Part shown: positions 15,582 to 24,195 of the stretch, piece after piece
Numbering within the stretch: the first letter of the stretch is position 1
Layout: every line of letters begins with the position of its first letter
From: an uncultured Gemmatimonadota bacterium
GTDB taxonomy: Bacteria > Gemmatimonadota > Gemmatimonadetes > Gemmatimonadales > GWC2-71-9
NCBI GenBank assembly: GCA_946479805.1
Contig: CAMLHP010000005.1
Location: 1 to 35,241 of the forward strand
Length of the DNA stretch: 35,241 nucleotides
Reading direction: 5' to 3'
Program-made: the position numbers and the translations under genes
Notes under the pieces: generated by a model
The model's input: the letters and a program-made list of their open reading frames with translations, nothing else
Database searches by the model: none
Told to the model about the DNA's origin: nothing

Positions 15582-16927
15582 ATCTCCTCCACCAGTTGCC
15601 GGAAGGTGGCGCCCCGCTCCTCGTAGTTGTTGAACATGTCGTAGCTGGAACAGGCCGGCGAAAGGAGCACTGCGTCGCCCGGCTGGGCTTCCCTCCGCGC
15701 CGCAGCTATCACGTCTGTGAACGTGTCGGCTCCGATCACCCGGACCTGGCCTTCGAGGTCCTGTTCGATGATGGGACGCGACTCCCCGAATGCGACCACG
15801 GCGCGGCAGCGGTCACGGAGAAGCGGCACCAGCCTGTTGTAGGGCTCGCCCTTGTGGCGGCCACCCAGCAGCAGGACGAATGGGCGGCCGAGCGCCGCAA
15901 GTGCAACCTCGGTGGAAGTGACGTTGGTGGACTTGGAGTCGTTGATCCAGAGAACGCCGTTCACTTCCCGGATCGGCTCGACCCGGTGCGGGATCGCCTC
16001 GAATGACGACATCCCTTCCGCCATGGCGTCGAGGTCGGCTCCGATCGCGTGGCCCACGAGCAGGACGGTGAGGGCGTTTGCCACGTTGTGATCGCCCAGG
16101 AGCGGCAGCTCGTCCCGTTCCATGACGGCGCGCTCCCCCACCACCAGCTTGCGGCCCAGCCGGTCGAACCACGCATCGGCACGGCCCTCGAGCGAGAAGC
16201 AAAGGACGTTTCCTGCCACACCACCGGCCAGCTTCAGCAGCGGCTCGTCATCGCCGTTAAGCACAGTGACCGAATCCCCGGTCGCGTTCCTCAGCAGCAG
16301 CAGCTTGTCAGCGTAGTACTGGTCGAGGCTGGCGTACCGGTCGAGGTGGTTGGGCGCGAGGTTGGTGATGACCCCCACGGCAGGGTTGACCAGTGGCATG
16401 TCGTGGAGCTGAAAGCTCGAGAGCTCCAGCGCCAGCCACGCCGGCGCGCGATCGGCCAGCGCAACGTCACACACAGGCACCCCGATATTGCCCGCGGGCT
16501 GGATGTCGAGCCCGGCATGGGAGAGCGCGTGAGCGGCAAGCGACGTCGTGGTGGTCTTCCCGTTGGTGCCGGTGATCGCGACGTAGCGGGTGTGGGGCAG
16601 CTCGGCGAGCCCCAGCTCCGCCTCGGCGACGATCTCCCTACCGTGCTCGCGGGCATGAGCGAGTGGCGCCACGTCGGGAGGCACCCCCGGGGCCACGACC
16701 ACCGCGGTGGCGGAGCCAATCCGGGCGAGGTCGTGCCCGCCGAGCTCGACGTCCGCACCGGCTGCGCGGACGGCCGATGCCCACCGCTGGTGGGCATCCG
16801 AGGTTCCAGTGTCGGACGCGTACACCGCAATGCCACGGGCCCTGAGCAGGCGGGCGGCACTGACGCCGCTCCGGCCCAGTCCTACCACGGCGATCTCGCC
16901 ACCCCGGGCGCGCCACCTGTCGATCAT
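15578..16927 (-). CDS. murD: UDP-MurNAc-L-alanine:D-glutamate ligase MurD
   Basis: Adds D-glutamate to UDP-MurNAc-L-Ala. 449 residues, three-domain Mur ligase. The N-terminal UDP-binding Rossmann segment is IAVVGLGRSGVSAARLL (12-28). The P-loop is GTNGKTTT (120-127). Next come NLAPNHLDRYASLDQYY, the substrate motif NDSKSTNVTST, and LLLGGRHKGEPYNRL in the C-terminal domain. NDSKSTN is diagnostic for MurD within the family. The start ATG at 16927 directly abuts the mraY stop (TGA then ATG with no gap). The stop overlaps the ftsW GTG. Confidence 0.97.
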   Translation of the reverse strand: MIDRWRARGGEIAVVGLGRSGVSAARLLRARGIAVYASDTGTSDAHQRWASAVRAAGADVELGGHDLARIGSATAVVVAPGVPPDVAPLAHAREHGREIVAEAELGLAELPHTRYVAITGTNGKTTTTSLAAHALSHAGLDIQPAGNIGVPVCDVALADRAPAWLALELSSFQLHDMPLVNPAVGVITNLAPNHLDRYASLDQYYADKLLLLRNATGDSVTVLNGDDEPLLKLAGGVAGNVLCFSLEGRADAWFDRLGRKLVVGERAVMERDELPLLGDHNVANALTVLLVGHAIGADLDAMAEGMSSFEAIPHRVEPIREVNGVLWINDSKSTNVTSTEVALAALGRPFVLLLGGRHKGEPYNRLVPLLRDRCRAVVAFGESRPIIEQDLEGQVRVIGADTFTDVIAAARREAQPGDAVLLSPACSSYDMFNNYEERGATFRQLVEEM

Positions 16928-18055
16928 TCAGCGCACCTTCAGCGTGGCGAACGCCACCAGAGCACACAGGATGCCGATGATGTAGAACCGTGTCACCACG
17001 GTGGTCTCGGCCCAGCCCAGCTTTTCGAAGTGGTGATGCAGCGGCGCCATGCGAAAGAGCCGATGGGCATCGGCGAACTCCTTGCCCCGGGTGCGCTTGC
17101 GCCAGCGGTACACCGAGGTCTGCAGCATCACCGAGACCGCCTCCGCCGCGAATACACCGCCGATGATGAGCAGCAGGAACTCCGCCTTGAGCACGATGGC
17201 GACGGTGCCGAGCGCGCCACCGATGGCCAGGCTTCCGGTGTCGCCCATGAAGACCTGCGCCGGATGGGCATTGAACCACAGAAAGCCCAGGCACGCTCCC
17301 ATGAGAGATGCGCAGAAGATGGACAGCTCGCCAGCCCCCGGCAGGTGGAACAGGAACAGGTACTCGGTCAGGTCTACCCGCCCCAGCAGGTAGGCGAACA
17401 CCGCGAATGCAAGCGCCGCCACTGCGGCGAGTCCCGCCGCGAGGCCATCGAGACCGTCGGTCAGGTTCACCGCGTTGCTGCTGCCGGTGATGACCAGCGT
17501 CACGAACAGCACGAAGAGCAACGGGGCAAAGTTGACCACCAGGTACTTGAAGAACGGCAACGTCGTGGCCGTGGCCGGAAGGATGGTTTCCGGCACCACC
17601 GGGCTGGCCAGGAGGAGCAGTCCGAGGCACACGCCAAAGCCGCACTGCCCCGCGAGCTTCCACTTGGCCACCAGCCCGCGCGACTTTCCCTGGACGATCT
17701 TGAGATAGTCATCGAGAAACCCGATCGCGCCCATCCAGAGGAGCGCCAGCAGCGCCACCAGCACGAACCGATTGTCGAGCTGGGCCCACAGCACGGTGGG
17801 TATCACCGTCGCCAGCAGGATGATCAACCCGCCCATGGTGGGAGTGCCGCGCTTCGACTGGTGGCTGGCCGGACCCTCCGCCCGGATCACCTGTCCCACC
17901 TTGTGGGCCCTCAGGCGCCGGATGATGCCGGGACCGGCGACAAACGCAATCAGCAGGGCCGTGACCACCGCGCCCGCAGCCCGGAAGCTGATGTAGTTGA
18001 AAAGGTTGAAGAAGATGTAATTCTTGCCGAGCGGGGCGAGCAGGTAATAGAACAT
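16928..18055 (-). CDS. mraY: Phospho-MurNAc-pentapeptide transferase MraY
   Basis: Transfers phospho-MurNAc-pentapeptide to undecaprenyl phosphate, making lipid I. 375 residues and about ten transmembrane helices, with the family's usual opening MFYYLLAPLG. Conserved cytoplasmic motifs are KRGTPTMGGL (68-77), the paired aspartates in GFLDDYLK (D115, D116), NAVNLTDGLDGLA with the third catalytic Asp, and the histidine loop MAPLHHHFEKLGW. All expected catalytic residues are present. The start ATG at 18055 shares one base with the murF stop (TGATG). murD follows with no gap. Confidence 0.98.
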   Translation of the reverse strand: MFYYLLAPLGKNYIFFNLFNYISFRAAGAVVTALLIAFVAGPGIIRRLRAHKVGQVIRAEGPASHQSKRGTPTMGGLIILLATVIPTVLWAQLDNRFVLVALLALLWMGAIGFLDDYLKIVQGKSRGLVAKWKLAGQCGFGVCLGLLLLASPVVPETILPATATTLPFFKYLVVNFAPLLFVLFVTLVITGSSNAVNLTDGLDGLAAGLAAVAALAFAVFAYLLGRVDLTEYLFLFHLPGAGELSIFCASLMGACLGFLWFNAHPAQVFMGDTGSLAIGGALGTVAIVLKAEFLLLIIGGVFAAEAVSVMLQTSVYRWRKRTRGKEFADAHRLFRMAPLHHHFEKLGWAETTVVTRFYIIGILCALVAFATLKVR

Positions 18056-19410
18056 CAGGCCTCGGCGGCTGGGAGCGCGCGGTCGCGAAGGAGCGGAAGT
18101 ATACGTTCGAGTGCCACGCCACGGGATGCCTTGAGCACGACGAGTTCATCGCCAACGAGGTGGGAGGCGAGAAGTGGACCGAGCGCGATCGGGTCGGCGG
18201 CGGTGATCAGCTCACCGGGTAGTGCGGAACGGCGAGACTCGAGGGGCGCGACGAAATCGCCCACGGCCGCCAGCAGGTCGGGCTTGAGCGCCACCAGCTG
18301 GTCGGCTACATCGGCGTGCAGCTGCTCCGATGTGGCCCCAAGTTCGCGCATAGTCCCGGCCACGAAAACCAGCCGCCTTCCTTCCCGCATGGCTCGCGCC
18401 GAGGCGATGGCCGAGGCGAAGGACTGCGGGTTGGCGTTGTAGCAGTCGTTGAGGACTGTCATGAGGCCCAGCTGGGTCAGCTCGGTACGCCCTGGCGGCA
18501 GCGTCAGCGAGCCCAGCGCGCGAGCGGAGGCGTGCAGGTCCAGCCCCAGCTCCTCGGCCACCGCCCACGCCAGCATCGCATTGGCGGCGAGGTGACGGCC
18601 CGGATAGGGCAGCTGCACAGCCTCGTCGCCGGCCATGAAGCTGGCCCTGCCCTGCTGGTCGAGCGTGAGGTCGCGTGCCTTGCGTTCGGCGGCGTTGATT
18701 CCGGCCGTGAGCACCCGCCGCGCCAGGTGGCGAGCGCCGTCCGCCAGCGCCGGAGGATCGGTGCCCACGATCGCCAGCGGCACGTCGCGCGCCAGAGCAA
18801 GCTTTTCCTTCAGCACGCCGTCCGGTGACCCGAATCCCTCCAGGTGCCCGGCACCCGCGTTGGTAATGACGGTGATGTCAGGCGCTATGATCTCGCGGTA
18901 CCGGGCAATCTCCCCCGGCAGGTTGGCACCCGCCTCCACTACCAGCGCCTCGGTGCCGGCGGGCGCTGAAAGTATGGTGTACGGAACGCCGACCAGGTTG
19001 TTGAGGTTCGCGTGGGTGGCATGCACCTGGTAGCGGGTGGCAAGCACAGCGCGCAGCATCTCCTTGGTGCTGGTCTTGCCGTTGGTGCCGGTGACGGCGA
19101 CTACCGGGCCGGTGATCTCCCTGCGGCGGGCGCGAGCCAGAGCTCCGTATGCCTCAAGCGGCGAGTGGACCTCCACCAGCGGCAATCCGGCCACTGCGGG
19201 AGTACCGGTCCGCACGATGGCAGCGGCCGCGCCGCGCGCCAGCGCATCGTGCAGGTGGGCATGGCCGTCGAACCGCTCGCCCGACAGCGCGAAGAAGAGA
19301 GCGCCCGGTTCGAGGGTGCGGGTGTCGGTCGATATCGACGTGAAGTCCCCACCCTCGGGCAGCTCCGCACCCAGCGCGTCGGCCACGAACGCCCGGCTCC
19401 ACTCCCTCAT
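18055..19410 (-). CDS. murF: UDP-MurNAc-tripeptide:D-Ala-D-Ala ligase MurF
   Basis: Adds the D-Ala-D-Ala dipeptide to the UDP-MurNAc tripeptide, completing the cytoplasmic precursor. 451 residues. The N-terminal domain includes ISTDTRTLEPGALFFALSG (26-44), the MurE/MurF type substrate fold. The P-loop is GTNGKTSTKEML (108-119), with the Ser typical of MurF. Downstream motifs include HANLNNLVGVP, ITNAGAGHLEGFGS and NDCYNANPQS. The enzyme that makes D-Ala-D-Ala (Ddl) is not in this window. The start overlaps the murE stop by 4 bases (ATGA). Confidence 0.97.
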   Translation of the reverse strand: MREWSRAFVADALGAELPEGGDFTSISTDTRTLEPGALFFALSGERFDGHAHLHDALARGAAAAIVRTGTPAVAGLPLVEVHSPLEAYGALARARRREITGPVVAVTGTNGKTSTKEMLRAVLATRYQVHATHANLNNLVGVPYTILSAPAGTEALVVEAGANLPGEIARYREIIAPDITVITNAGAGHLEGFGSPDGVLKEKLALARDVPLAIVGTDPPALADGARHLARRVLTAGINAAERKARDLTLDQQGRASFMAGDEAVQLPYPGRHLAANAMLAWAVAEELGLDLHASARALGSLTLPPGRTELTQLGLMTVLNDCYNANPQSFASAIASARAMREGRRLVFVAGTMRELGATSEQLHADVADQLVALKPDLLAAVGDFVAPLESRRSALPGELITAADPIALGPLLASHLVGDELVVLKASRGVALERILPLLRDRALPAAEA

Positions 19411-20861
19411 GCTGCACCGGCAGCGAGCACTATCTCGCGCTCGTCGAACGGCAATTTCTCGGTGCCGACTACCTGATAGGTCTCGTGGCCCTTTCCGGCC
19501 AGCAGGATCGTGTCGCCCTCACGCGCGGCTCCCAGAGCGCTCCCGATCGCCTCCCGGCGGTCCACGATGGCGAGCCTGGGTGACGAGCCCATTCCCGCCT
19601 CGACATCGGATATGATCTGCTCCGGGTCCTCGGTGCGGGGATTGTCGCTGGTCACGATGGCCAGATCCGCATGCTCGGCCGCCACCCGTCCCATGATCGG
19701 CCGCTTTCCCCGGTCGCGGTCTCCGCCGCATCCAAAGACCACAATGAGCCGCCCCGGGGTGAGGGGGTTGAGCGTCTTGAGGGCCCTCTCGAGGGCGTCG
19801 GGGGTATGCGCGTAGTCACGAAGCACCACGCACGGGCGAGTAGCGATGCGCTCCATGCGGCCAGGCACCTGGGGCGCCTCCGACAGCCGCGCCGCTATGG
19901 TGGAGAGAGGCAGGTCGAGTGCGAGTCCGGCGCCGGCTGCGGCCAGCGCGTTGGCCACGTTGAAGTCGCCCAGCAGCGGCAGCGCCACTTCGGCACTGCC
20001 GAACCGTCCGGCCAGCCGGAACCGGCTGCCTCCCGCCCCGAGAGCCAGGTCGGCCGCGCGAAGGTCGGCCGCGGCGGTGATCCCGAAGGTCATGGTGCGC
20101 GGCCCCCGGACCCGGGCCCAGGCAGGATCATCGGCATTCAGTACTGCGGTTCCCGAGGGCCCGAGGTAGTCGACCAGCCGCAGCTTGGCAGCACGATACC
20201 GGTCCATTGTCTCGTGGTAGTCGAGATGGTCGCGGGTGAGATTGGTGAACACCGCGGCGACAAATGTCAGCCCCTCCATCCGTCGCTGGTCGAGCGCGTG
20301 CGAGGAAACCTCCATGGCCACATGGGTGGTACCGCGGCGGCGCAGCTCGGCCAGGGTAGCGACGAGGTCCACCGGACCTGGCGTCGTGAGGGAACCGGCA
20401 GTGGAAGGCACCGCCGCGCCGATGCCATCGAAGGCTCCCAGGGTTCCAACGCTGGCAGCGGAGCCCGACTGGTTCAGGATGTGCCGCACCAGTCCCGTGG
20501 TGGTGGTCTTTCCGTTGGTGCCGGTGACTCCCACCAGCACCAGGCTTTCGGCCGGATGGTCAAACCAGTGGCGTGCGATCACCAGCGCGGCGCGAAATCC
20601 GTCCCGCACGATGATCTCCGGTGCGCCGCTGTTCATCGCCGTCTCGCCGGCCACCATCACGGCGCCGCGATGCACCGCATCCGCGGCAAAGCGGCGCCCG
20701 TCAAACTGGGTGCCGCGCAGCGCGAGGTACAGGTCGCCCGGCTGGACCGTGCGGCTGTCGGTGCTGATGCCACTGGGCTCGGGGCGCTGGTCGGGCGCGC
20801 TGGCGAGCAGGTCCTCGCGTGCCAGCGCCGCCAGCAGGTGGTCTATTGAGCGGAGGGGCAT
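19407..20861 (-). CDS. murE: UDP-MurNAc-L-Ala-D-Glu:meso-DAP ligase MurE
   Basis: Adds the third residue of the stem peptide. 484 residues. The N-terminal domain has ISTDSRTVQPGDLYLALRG (32-50). The P-loop is GTNGKTTTTGLV (114-125). Other motifs are TTPGPVDL, MEVSSHALDQRR and FTNLTRDHLDYHE. The specificity motif DNPR (406-409) followed by TEDP is that of enzymes accepting meso-diaminopimelate rather than lysine. The wall chemistry of this organism is therefore predicted to be the mDAP type found in most Gram-negatives. The start ATG shares one base with the ftsI stop. Confidence 0.97.
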   Translation of the reverse strand: MPLRSIDHLLAALAREDLLASAPDQRPEPSGISTDSRTVQPGDLYLALRGTQFDGRRFAADAVHRGAVMVAGETAMNSGAPEIIVRDGFRAALVIARHWFDHPAESLVLVGVTGTNGKTTTTGLVRHILNQSGSAASVGTLGAFDGIGAAVPSTAGSLTTPGPVDLVATLAELRRRGTTHVAMEVSSHALDQRRMEGLTFVAAVFTNLTRDHLDYHETMDRYRAAKLRLVDYLGPSGTAVLNADDPAWARVRGPRTMTFGITAAADLRAADLALGAGGSRFRLAGRFGSAEVALPLLGDFNVANALAAAGAGLALDLPLSTIAARLSEAPQVPGRMERIATRPCVVLRDYAHTPDALERALKTLNPLTPGRLIVVFGCGGDRDRGKRPIMGRVAAEHADLAIVTSDNPRTEDPEQIISDVEAGMGSSPRLAIVDRREAIGSALGAAREGDTILLAGKGHETYQVVGTEKLPFDEREIVLAAGAA

Positions 20862-22825
20862 CAGTCGGACCTCACGCCCAGCTGGAGTTCTACCGTGCTG
20901 CCCCGAGCGGCCTGCACGCCCGCCGCTGGAGAGGTGCCGAGCGCCAATGCGCCGGTGCCGGTCAGCCGCACCCGGAGCCCGCTCTCGTGCAGCATTGCGA
21001 CGGCGGCCCGGAGCCCTCGCCCCTTCACGTCGGGAACCACCGGGCGCTGGAGCACCGGGTCGGGCCCCCGCTCGGGCCAGGCCATGCCGACCACCACCGG
21101 CGCCTCGGACGGTGGAGTCGGCGGGTCCGGCAGCCTTACCATGCCGGTGGACGCAAGCCGGTTGAGCTGCAGCGCCTGGTTGCGGGAGGCGAGCGCCTCC
21201 TCGAGGATATCGCGGGTGAGCGGGGCCGCCGTCAGTCCACCGAAGATGCTCCCCTTTCTGGGGTTGTCGATCTTCACCACCGCCACCAGTTGGGGGTCGT
21301 CGGCCGGCCAGATGGACGCAAACGAGGCGGTATACTCGCCCGGCACGTACCGGCCGTCGCGTGCCACCTGTGCAGTTCCGGTCTTGCCAACGAGCTCGTA
21401 GTTCTTGATCTGGCCCAATTCACCGGTGCCAGTCGCTCCCACCGCGCCACGGAGGTAGCTCCGAAGCTTCCGGGCCACTTCCTGGGAGATGACCCTTCGC
21501 ACCGGCTCGGGGCGGTGCTGGTAGAGCGTGGCCCCGCCCGGAGCCTCGACGCGCTTCACCAGCGTGGGTGCGAACAGCGTGCCGCCGTTGGCGACCACGG
21601 CGTAGGCAGAGGCCAGCTGGATGGCGGTGACGTTGATGTTGTAGCCCCGCGACAGGCTCTCCGTAGTGATGTCTGCTTCCCATCTTGCGGGGCTCGGCAG
21701 CACGCCGTCCGACTCCAGCATCTCCACCCCGGTCTTTGTGCCGAATCCGAAGTCGCGGAGCGCCCCGTGCAGCTCGCCAGGCTCCAGCCTCCGGGCGAAC
21801 TTCGCCATGCCGATGTTGCTCGAAATCTCCACCGCATGCGCCAGCGTGAGCGGCTCCTCCGAGGGGTGCTCGTCGTGAATGGCGTACGGCACCGCCAGCG
21901 GAGGATCTATCACCCACCTTCCGTTCTCGCCCGAGACGGTGTCGGTGGCGGCCACCCTCCCTTCGCGCAGCAGCGCGGCCGCGGCAAAGAGCTTTGCGGT
22001 CGAGCCCGGCTCGAAGGGAGCGGTGAATGCAGCCGCGCTGGGGCGCTCGCCCTCCTGCCGAGACGCCACGGCAAGGAGCTCACCGGTGAAGGGATCGAGA
22101 AAGACGATGTCGCCTGCCCTCGCGTCCATTCCTGCCAGCGCCTCGTCCAGGGCGCGCTCGGCAATCTCCTGCAGCCGCTCATCTATGGTCAGGTAGACGT
22201 CATTTCCCGGCATCGGATTGCTCACCAGCCGCGAAGGCGACTCGAACTTCTGGCCCCGCGGATTCCGCAGCACAACGGCCTCGCCCGGCGTGCCGCGAAG
22301 CAGCGAATCCAGCGCCTTCTCGATCCCGGACCTCCCTGCCCCCGCCTCGGCATCGAATACACCAAGCATGGGCGCTGCGAAGTCACCACCATATCGAATG
22401 CGACGCTGGAGCGGCTCGAGGTGGACGCCCGGCACATCGCGAAGCGGCTGCACCTGCACTGCCGTGTAGGGCCCATGCCGGTAGACCGACTTCCTGCCCG
22501 ATGCGAGGGCGCGCTCGAGCTCGGCGGCGCTCTCGCCCAGGGCCCGCGCCACGCTGCGCGCGGTGGCGCGCCGGTCGCTCACCTGTTCCGGCGCAATCGA
22601 GACGTGGTACTGCTCCTGTGACACCACCAGCGGCGTCCCGCCCCGGTCGTAGATGGTCCCGCGGCGGGCGGGCATTATCACCGTGCTGGTGCGCTGTCGC
22701 GCGGCCCGCTCGGCAAACTCCTCGCCCCGCACCAGCTGGAGCTGGGCCGAGCGGGCCAGGACCAGGGCCATACCGAGGCCGAGGCAGAACTGGATGAAGG
22801 CGGTGCGTGCGGCGGGCTTGGCCAT
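20861..22825 (-). CDS. ftsI: Septal transpeptidase FtsI (PBP3) with C-terminal PASTA domain
   Basis: A class B penicillin-binding protein that crosslinks septal peptidoglycan with FtsW. 654 residues. One N-terminal transmembrane helix (about 9-27) precedes the pedestal region with RRGTIYDRGGTPL (54-66). The transpeptidase domain has the acylated Ser in EPGSTAKLF (S275, K278), SSN (335-337) and KTGTAQ (481-486), all intact. Then comes a linker of about 100 residues and one PASTA domain near 594-650 (PVVPDVKGRGLRAAVAML...GSTVELQLG). A PASTA domain is usual in Gram-positive division PBPs and occurs in some other phyla; E. coli FtsI lacks it. The start overlaps the ftsL stop (TGATG). Confidence 0.95.
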   Translation of the reverse strand: MAKPAARTAFIQFCLGLGMALVLARSAQLQLVRGEEFAERAARQRTSTVIMPARRGTIYDRGGTPLVVSQEQYHVSIAPEQVSDRRATARSVARALGESAAELERALASGRKSVYRHGPYTAVQVQPLRDVPGVHLEPLQRRIRYGGDFAAPMLGVFDAEAGAGRSGIEKALDSLLRGTPGEAVVLRNPRGQKFESPSRLVSNPMPGNDVYLTIDERLQEIAERALDEALAGMDARAGDIVFLDPFTGELLAVASRQEGERPSAAAFTAPFEPGSTAKLFAAAALLREGRVAATDTVSGENGRWVIDPPLAVPYAIHDEHPSEEPLTLAHAVEISSNIGMAKFARRLEPGELHGALRDFGFGTKTGVEMLESDGVLPSPARWEADITTESLSRGYNINVTAIQLASAYAVVANGGTLFAPTLVKRVEAPGGATLYQHRPEPVRRVISQEVARKLRSYLRGAVGATGTGELGQIKNYELVGKTGTAQVARDGRYVPGEYTASFASIWPADDPQLVAVVKIDNPRKGSIFGGLTAAPLTRDILEEALASRNQALQLNRLASTGMVRLPDPPTPPSEAPVVVGMAWPERGPDPVLQRPVVPDVKGRGLRAAVAMLHESGLRVRLTGTGALALGTSPAAGVQAARGSTVELQLGVRSD

Positions 22826-23121
22826 CAGCGTCGGCGAGTCGTGTCCGGAACGGGCAGCGGAAGCACCGTCATCTCGGCACCGGTGGCGGGCCTGAGCCCC
22901 AGGCGCTCGGCGGCGCGGCCGATGGCTGCGCGGCCTGAGGCCTCATTGATGCCGCGCTGCAGTTCGGTGGCCACTGCCTCCAGCGCCTCGCGGTCGCTCC
23001 GGGCGACGTCGAGTTCCCGCGCCAGCTGGTAGGAGCGGGTCCCGCGCGACAGCACGATCGCCGCGACCGCGAGGAACGCGAAGAGCCAGAGTACCAGCCA
23101 GTGTCTACCCCTTATCTGCAT
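22825..23121 (-). CDS. ftsL: Cell division protein FtsL-like
   Basis: A 98-residue bitopic protein. A short basic N-terminus (MQIRGRH) and one transmembrane helix (about 9-26, VLWLFAFLAVAAIVLS) lead into an alpha-helical stretch with heptad-like spacing (about 30-70, YQLARELDVARSDREALEAV), a coiled coil as in FtsL and FtsB. The end resembles the FtsL tail (AAERLGLRPATGAEMTVLPLP). In other bacteria FtsL pairs with FtsB and FtsQ to activate FtsW-FtsI. Position between rsmH and ftsI is the classic ftsL place. The start is the ATG at 23121, 17 bases inside the end of rsmH; earlier ATGs would lie deep inside rsmH. Sequence conservation in this family is low, so the call rests on size, topology and place. 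Confidence 0.87.
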   Translation of the reverse strand: MQIRGRHWLVLWLFAFLAVAAIVLSRGTRSYQLARELDVARSDREALEAVATELQRGINEASGRAAIGRAAERLGLRPATGAEMTVLPLPVPDTTRRR

Positions 23122-24022
23122 CGGCTTTCCTGAAGATCCGAAGGCGGGCGCTTCGCGCCCGGGGGTTGCCCGCGATTTCGGCCTCGCCCGCGGTGATGCC
23201 CTTGTGGGGCCGTGCCTGGCCCAGCGGCTCACGGCCGCAGGTGCAGACCGGCTGGCGCGGCGGGCAGATGCAGCCCCGCTCCCATTCGCGAAAAAGAGTC
23301 TTGACCAGGCGGTCCTCGCCTGAATGATAGCTGATAACCGCGAGACTTCCGCCTGGCACCAGGGCATCGAGCATGGCGGGAAGCGCGCGGGCCAGTCCAT
23401 CGAGCTCGTCGTTCACCGCGATGCGCAGGGCCTGGAACAGGCGGGCGAAATCACCCGGACCAGAACGCGGGCCCAGCACTGCGCGGATTGCGTTCACGAA
23501 GTCGTCGCTGACCTGAAAATCGTTCCGCGCCCGCCGCCGCCCCACTTCGCGCGCCAGGCCCCGCGCGCGACGCTCGTCGCCGTAATCCCGGAAGATTCGC
23601 TCCAGCTCCGGCTCAGGCTCGGTGTTGAGCAGGTCGGCCGCGGTCGCGCCCTCCGGGCCCATGCGCATGTCCAGCCGGGCGCCAGGACGAAAGGTGAAGC
23701 CGCGCTCCTCCTGGTCCAGCTGTGCGCTGCTCACGCCCAGGTCGAGCAGGATGAAGTCGGGCCGAAACGCGGCGATGGCGGCGAGCGCGGTGTCGCCGGC
23801 GTAGGGAGATTCGACGAAGGTGATCCTGCCGGTGCCCAGCCTCGCGGCTGCCCGCTCCAGCGCCGACGGGTCGCGATCGATGGCAAGCAGCGCCATGCCG
23901 GCGGCCAGCAGGGCTTCCGCGTGGCCGCCGTCGCCAACGGTGGCGTCCACCGCGCGGGTGGCACCGTCTGCCGCCCTGAGCACGGCGTCGAGCAGCACCG
24001 GGACGTGGTAGGCGAGGCTCAT
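23105..24022 (-). CDS. rsmH: 16S rRNA (cytosine1402-N4)-methyltransferase RsmH
   Basis: Methylates N4 of C1402 in 16S rRNA; also called MraW. 305 residues. It opens with YHVPVLLDAVL, typical of the family. The S-adenosylmethionine site is VDATVGDGGHAEALL (25-39). Further motifs are ILLDLGVSSAQLDQEERGF, FARLFQALRIAVNDEL and AVISYHSGEDRLVK. A C-terminal four-cysteine segment (ERGCICPPRQPVCTCGRE) looks like the small motif found in many RsmH proteins. The start ATG at 24022 gives the family's N-terminus; the frame extends 10 codons upstream, but that stretch runs into a hairpin. It heads the dcw cluster here. No mraZ precedes it. Confidence 0.96.
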   Translation of the reverse strand: MSLAYHVPVLLDAVLRAADGATRAVDATVGDGGHAEALLAAGMALLAIDRDPSALERAAARLGTGRITFVESPYAGDTALAAIAAFRPDFILLDLGVSSAQLDQEERGFTFRPGARLDMRMGPEGATAADLLNTEPEPELERIFRDYGDERRARGLAREVGRRRARNDFQVSDDFVNAIRAVLGPRSGPGDFARLFQALRIAVNDELDGLARALPAMLDALVPGGSLAVISYHSGEDRLVKTLFREWERGCICPPRQPVCTCGREPLGQARPHKGITAGEAEIAGNPRARSARLRIFRKADADKG

Positions 24023-24049
24023 GGCAGGTCCGGGATGCTGGAAACACAA

Positions 24050-24074
24050 CACCCCGTCCGGGGCGGACGGGGTG
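24050..24074 (-). terminator. Hairpin between tRNA-Asp and rsmH, terminator-like
   Basis: A perfect 10-base-pair inverted repeat, CACCCCGTCC and GGACGGGGTG, around a 5-base loop. On the minus strand it follows the tRNA-Asp 3' end by about 20 bases and is followed by TTGTGTTT, a modest T-rich run. It could end the tRNA transcript. It also sits only 27 bases before the rsmH start, so it could instead be a leader hairpin of the dcw operon. Confidence 0.5.
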
Positions 24075-24093
24075 AGGCGTTCATCGAAATGAA

Positions 24094-24168
24094 CGGGGCT
24101 GACGGGGCTCGAACCCGCGACCTCCGCAGTGACAGTGCGGCACTCTAACCAAGCTGAGCTACAGCCCC
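24094..24168 (-). tRNA. tRNA-Asp (anticodon GTC)
   Basis: A complete cloverleaf on the minus strand. The acceptor stem GGGGCTG pairs with CAGCCCC. The D arm is GCTCAGCTTGGTTAGAGT. The anticodon stem CCGCA/TGCGG holds the loop CTGTCAC, which reads GTC. The T arm is GCGGG-TTCGAAC-CCCGT. The discriminator base is G, as expected for tRNA-Asp, and CCA is not encoded. The span is 75 bases including the discriminator. It lies between the TPR gene hairpin and the dcw cluster. Confidence 0.96.
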
Positions 24169-24195
24169 AGCAAGCAGGCGCGCAATGTAACTGCC

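Noticed and set aside
13734..18442. Very long plus-strand open frames opposite murG-ftsW (13734-15626) and murD-mraY (16049-18442)
   Set aside because: They are antisense to well-identified genes. Their translations are rich in Arg, His, Gln and Gly with no domains, as expected for shadow frames in GC-rich DNA.
20819..22621. 600-codon plus-strand open frame opposite ftsI
   Set aside because: It is antisense to a clear penicillin-binding protein and has no recognisable motif or start context.
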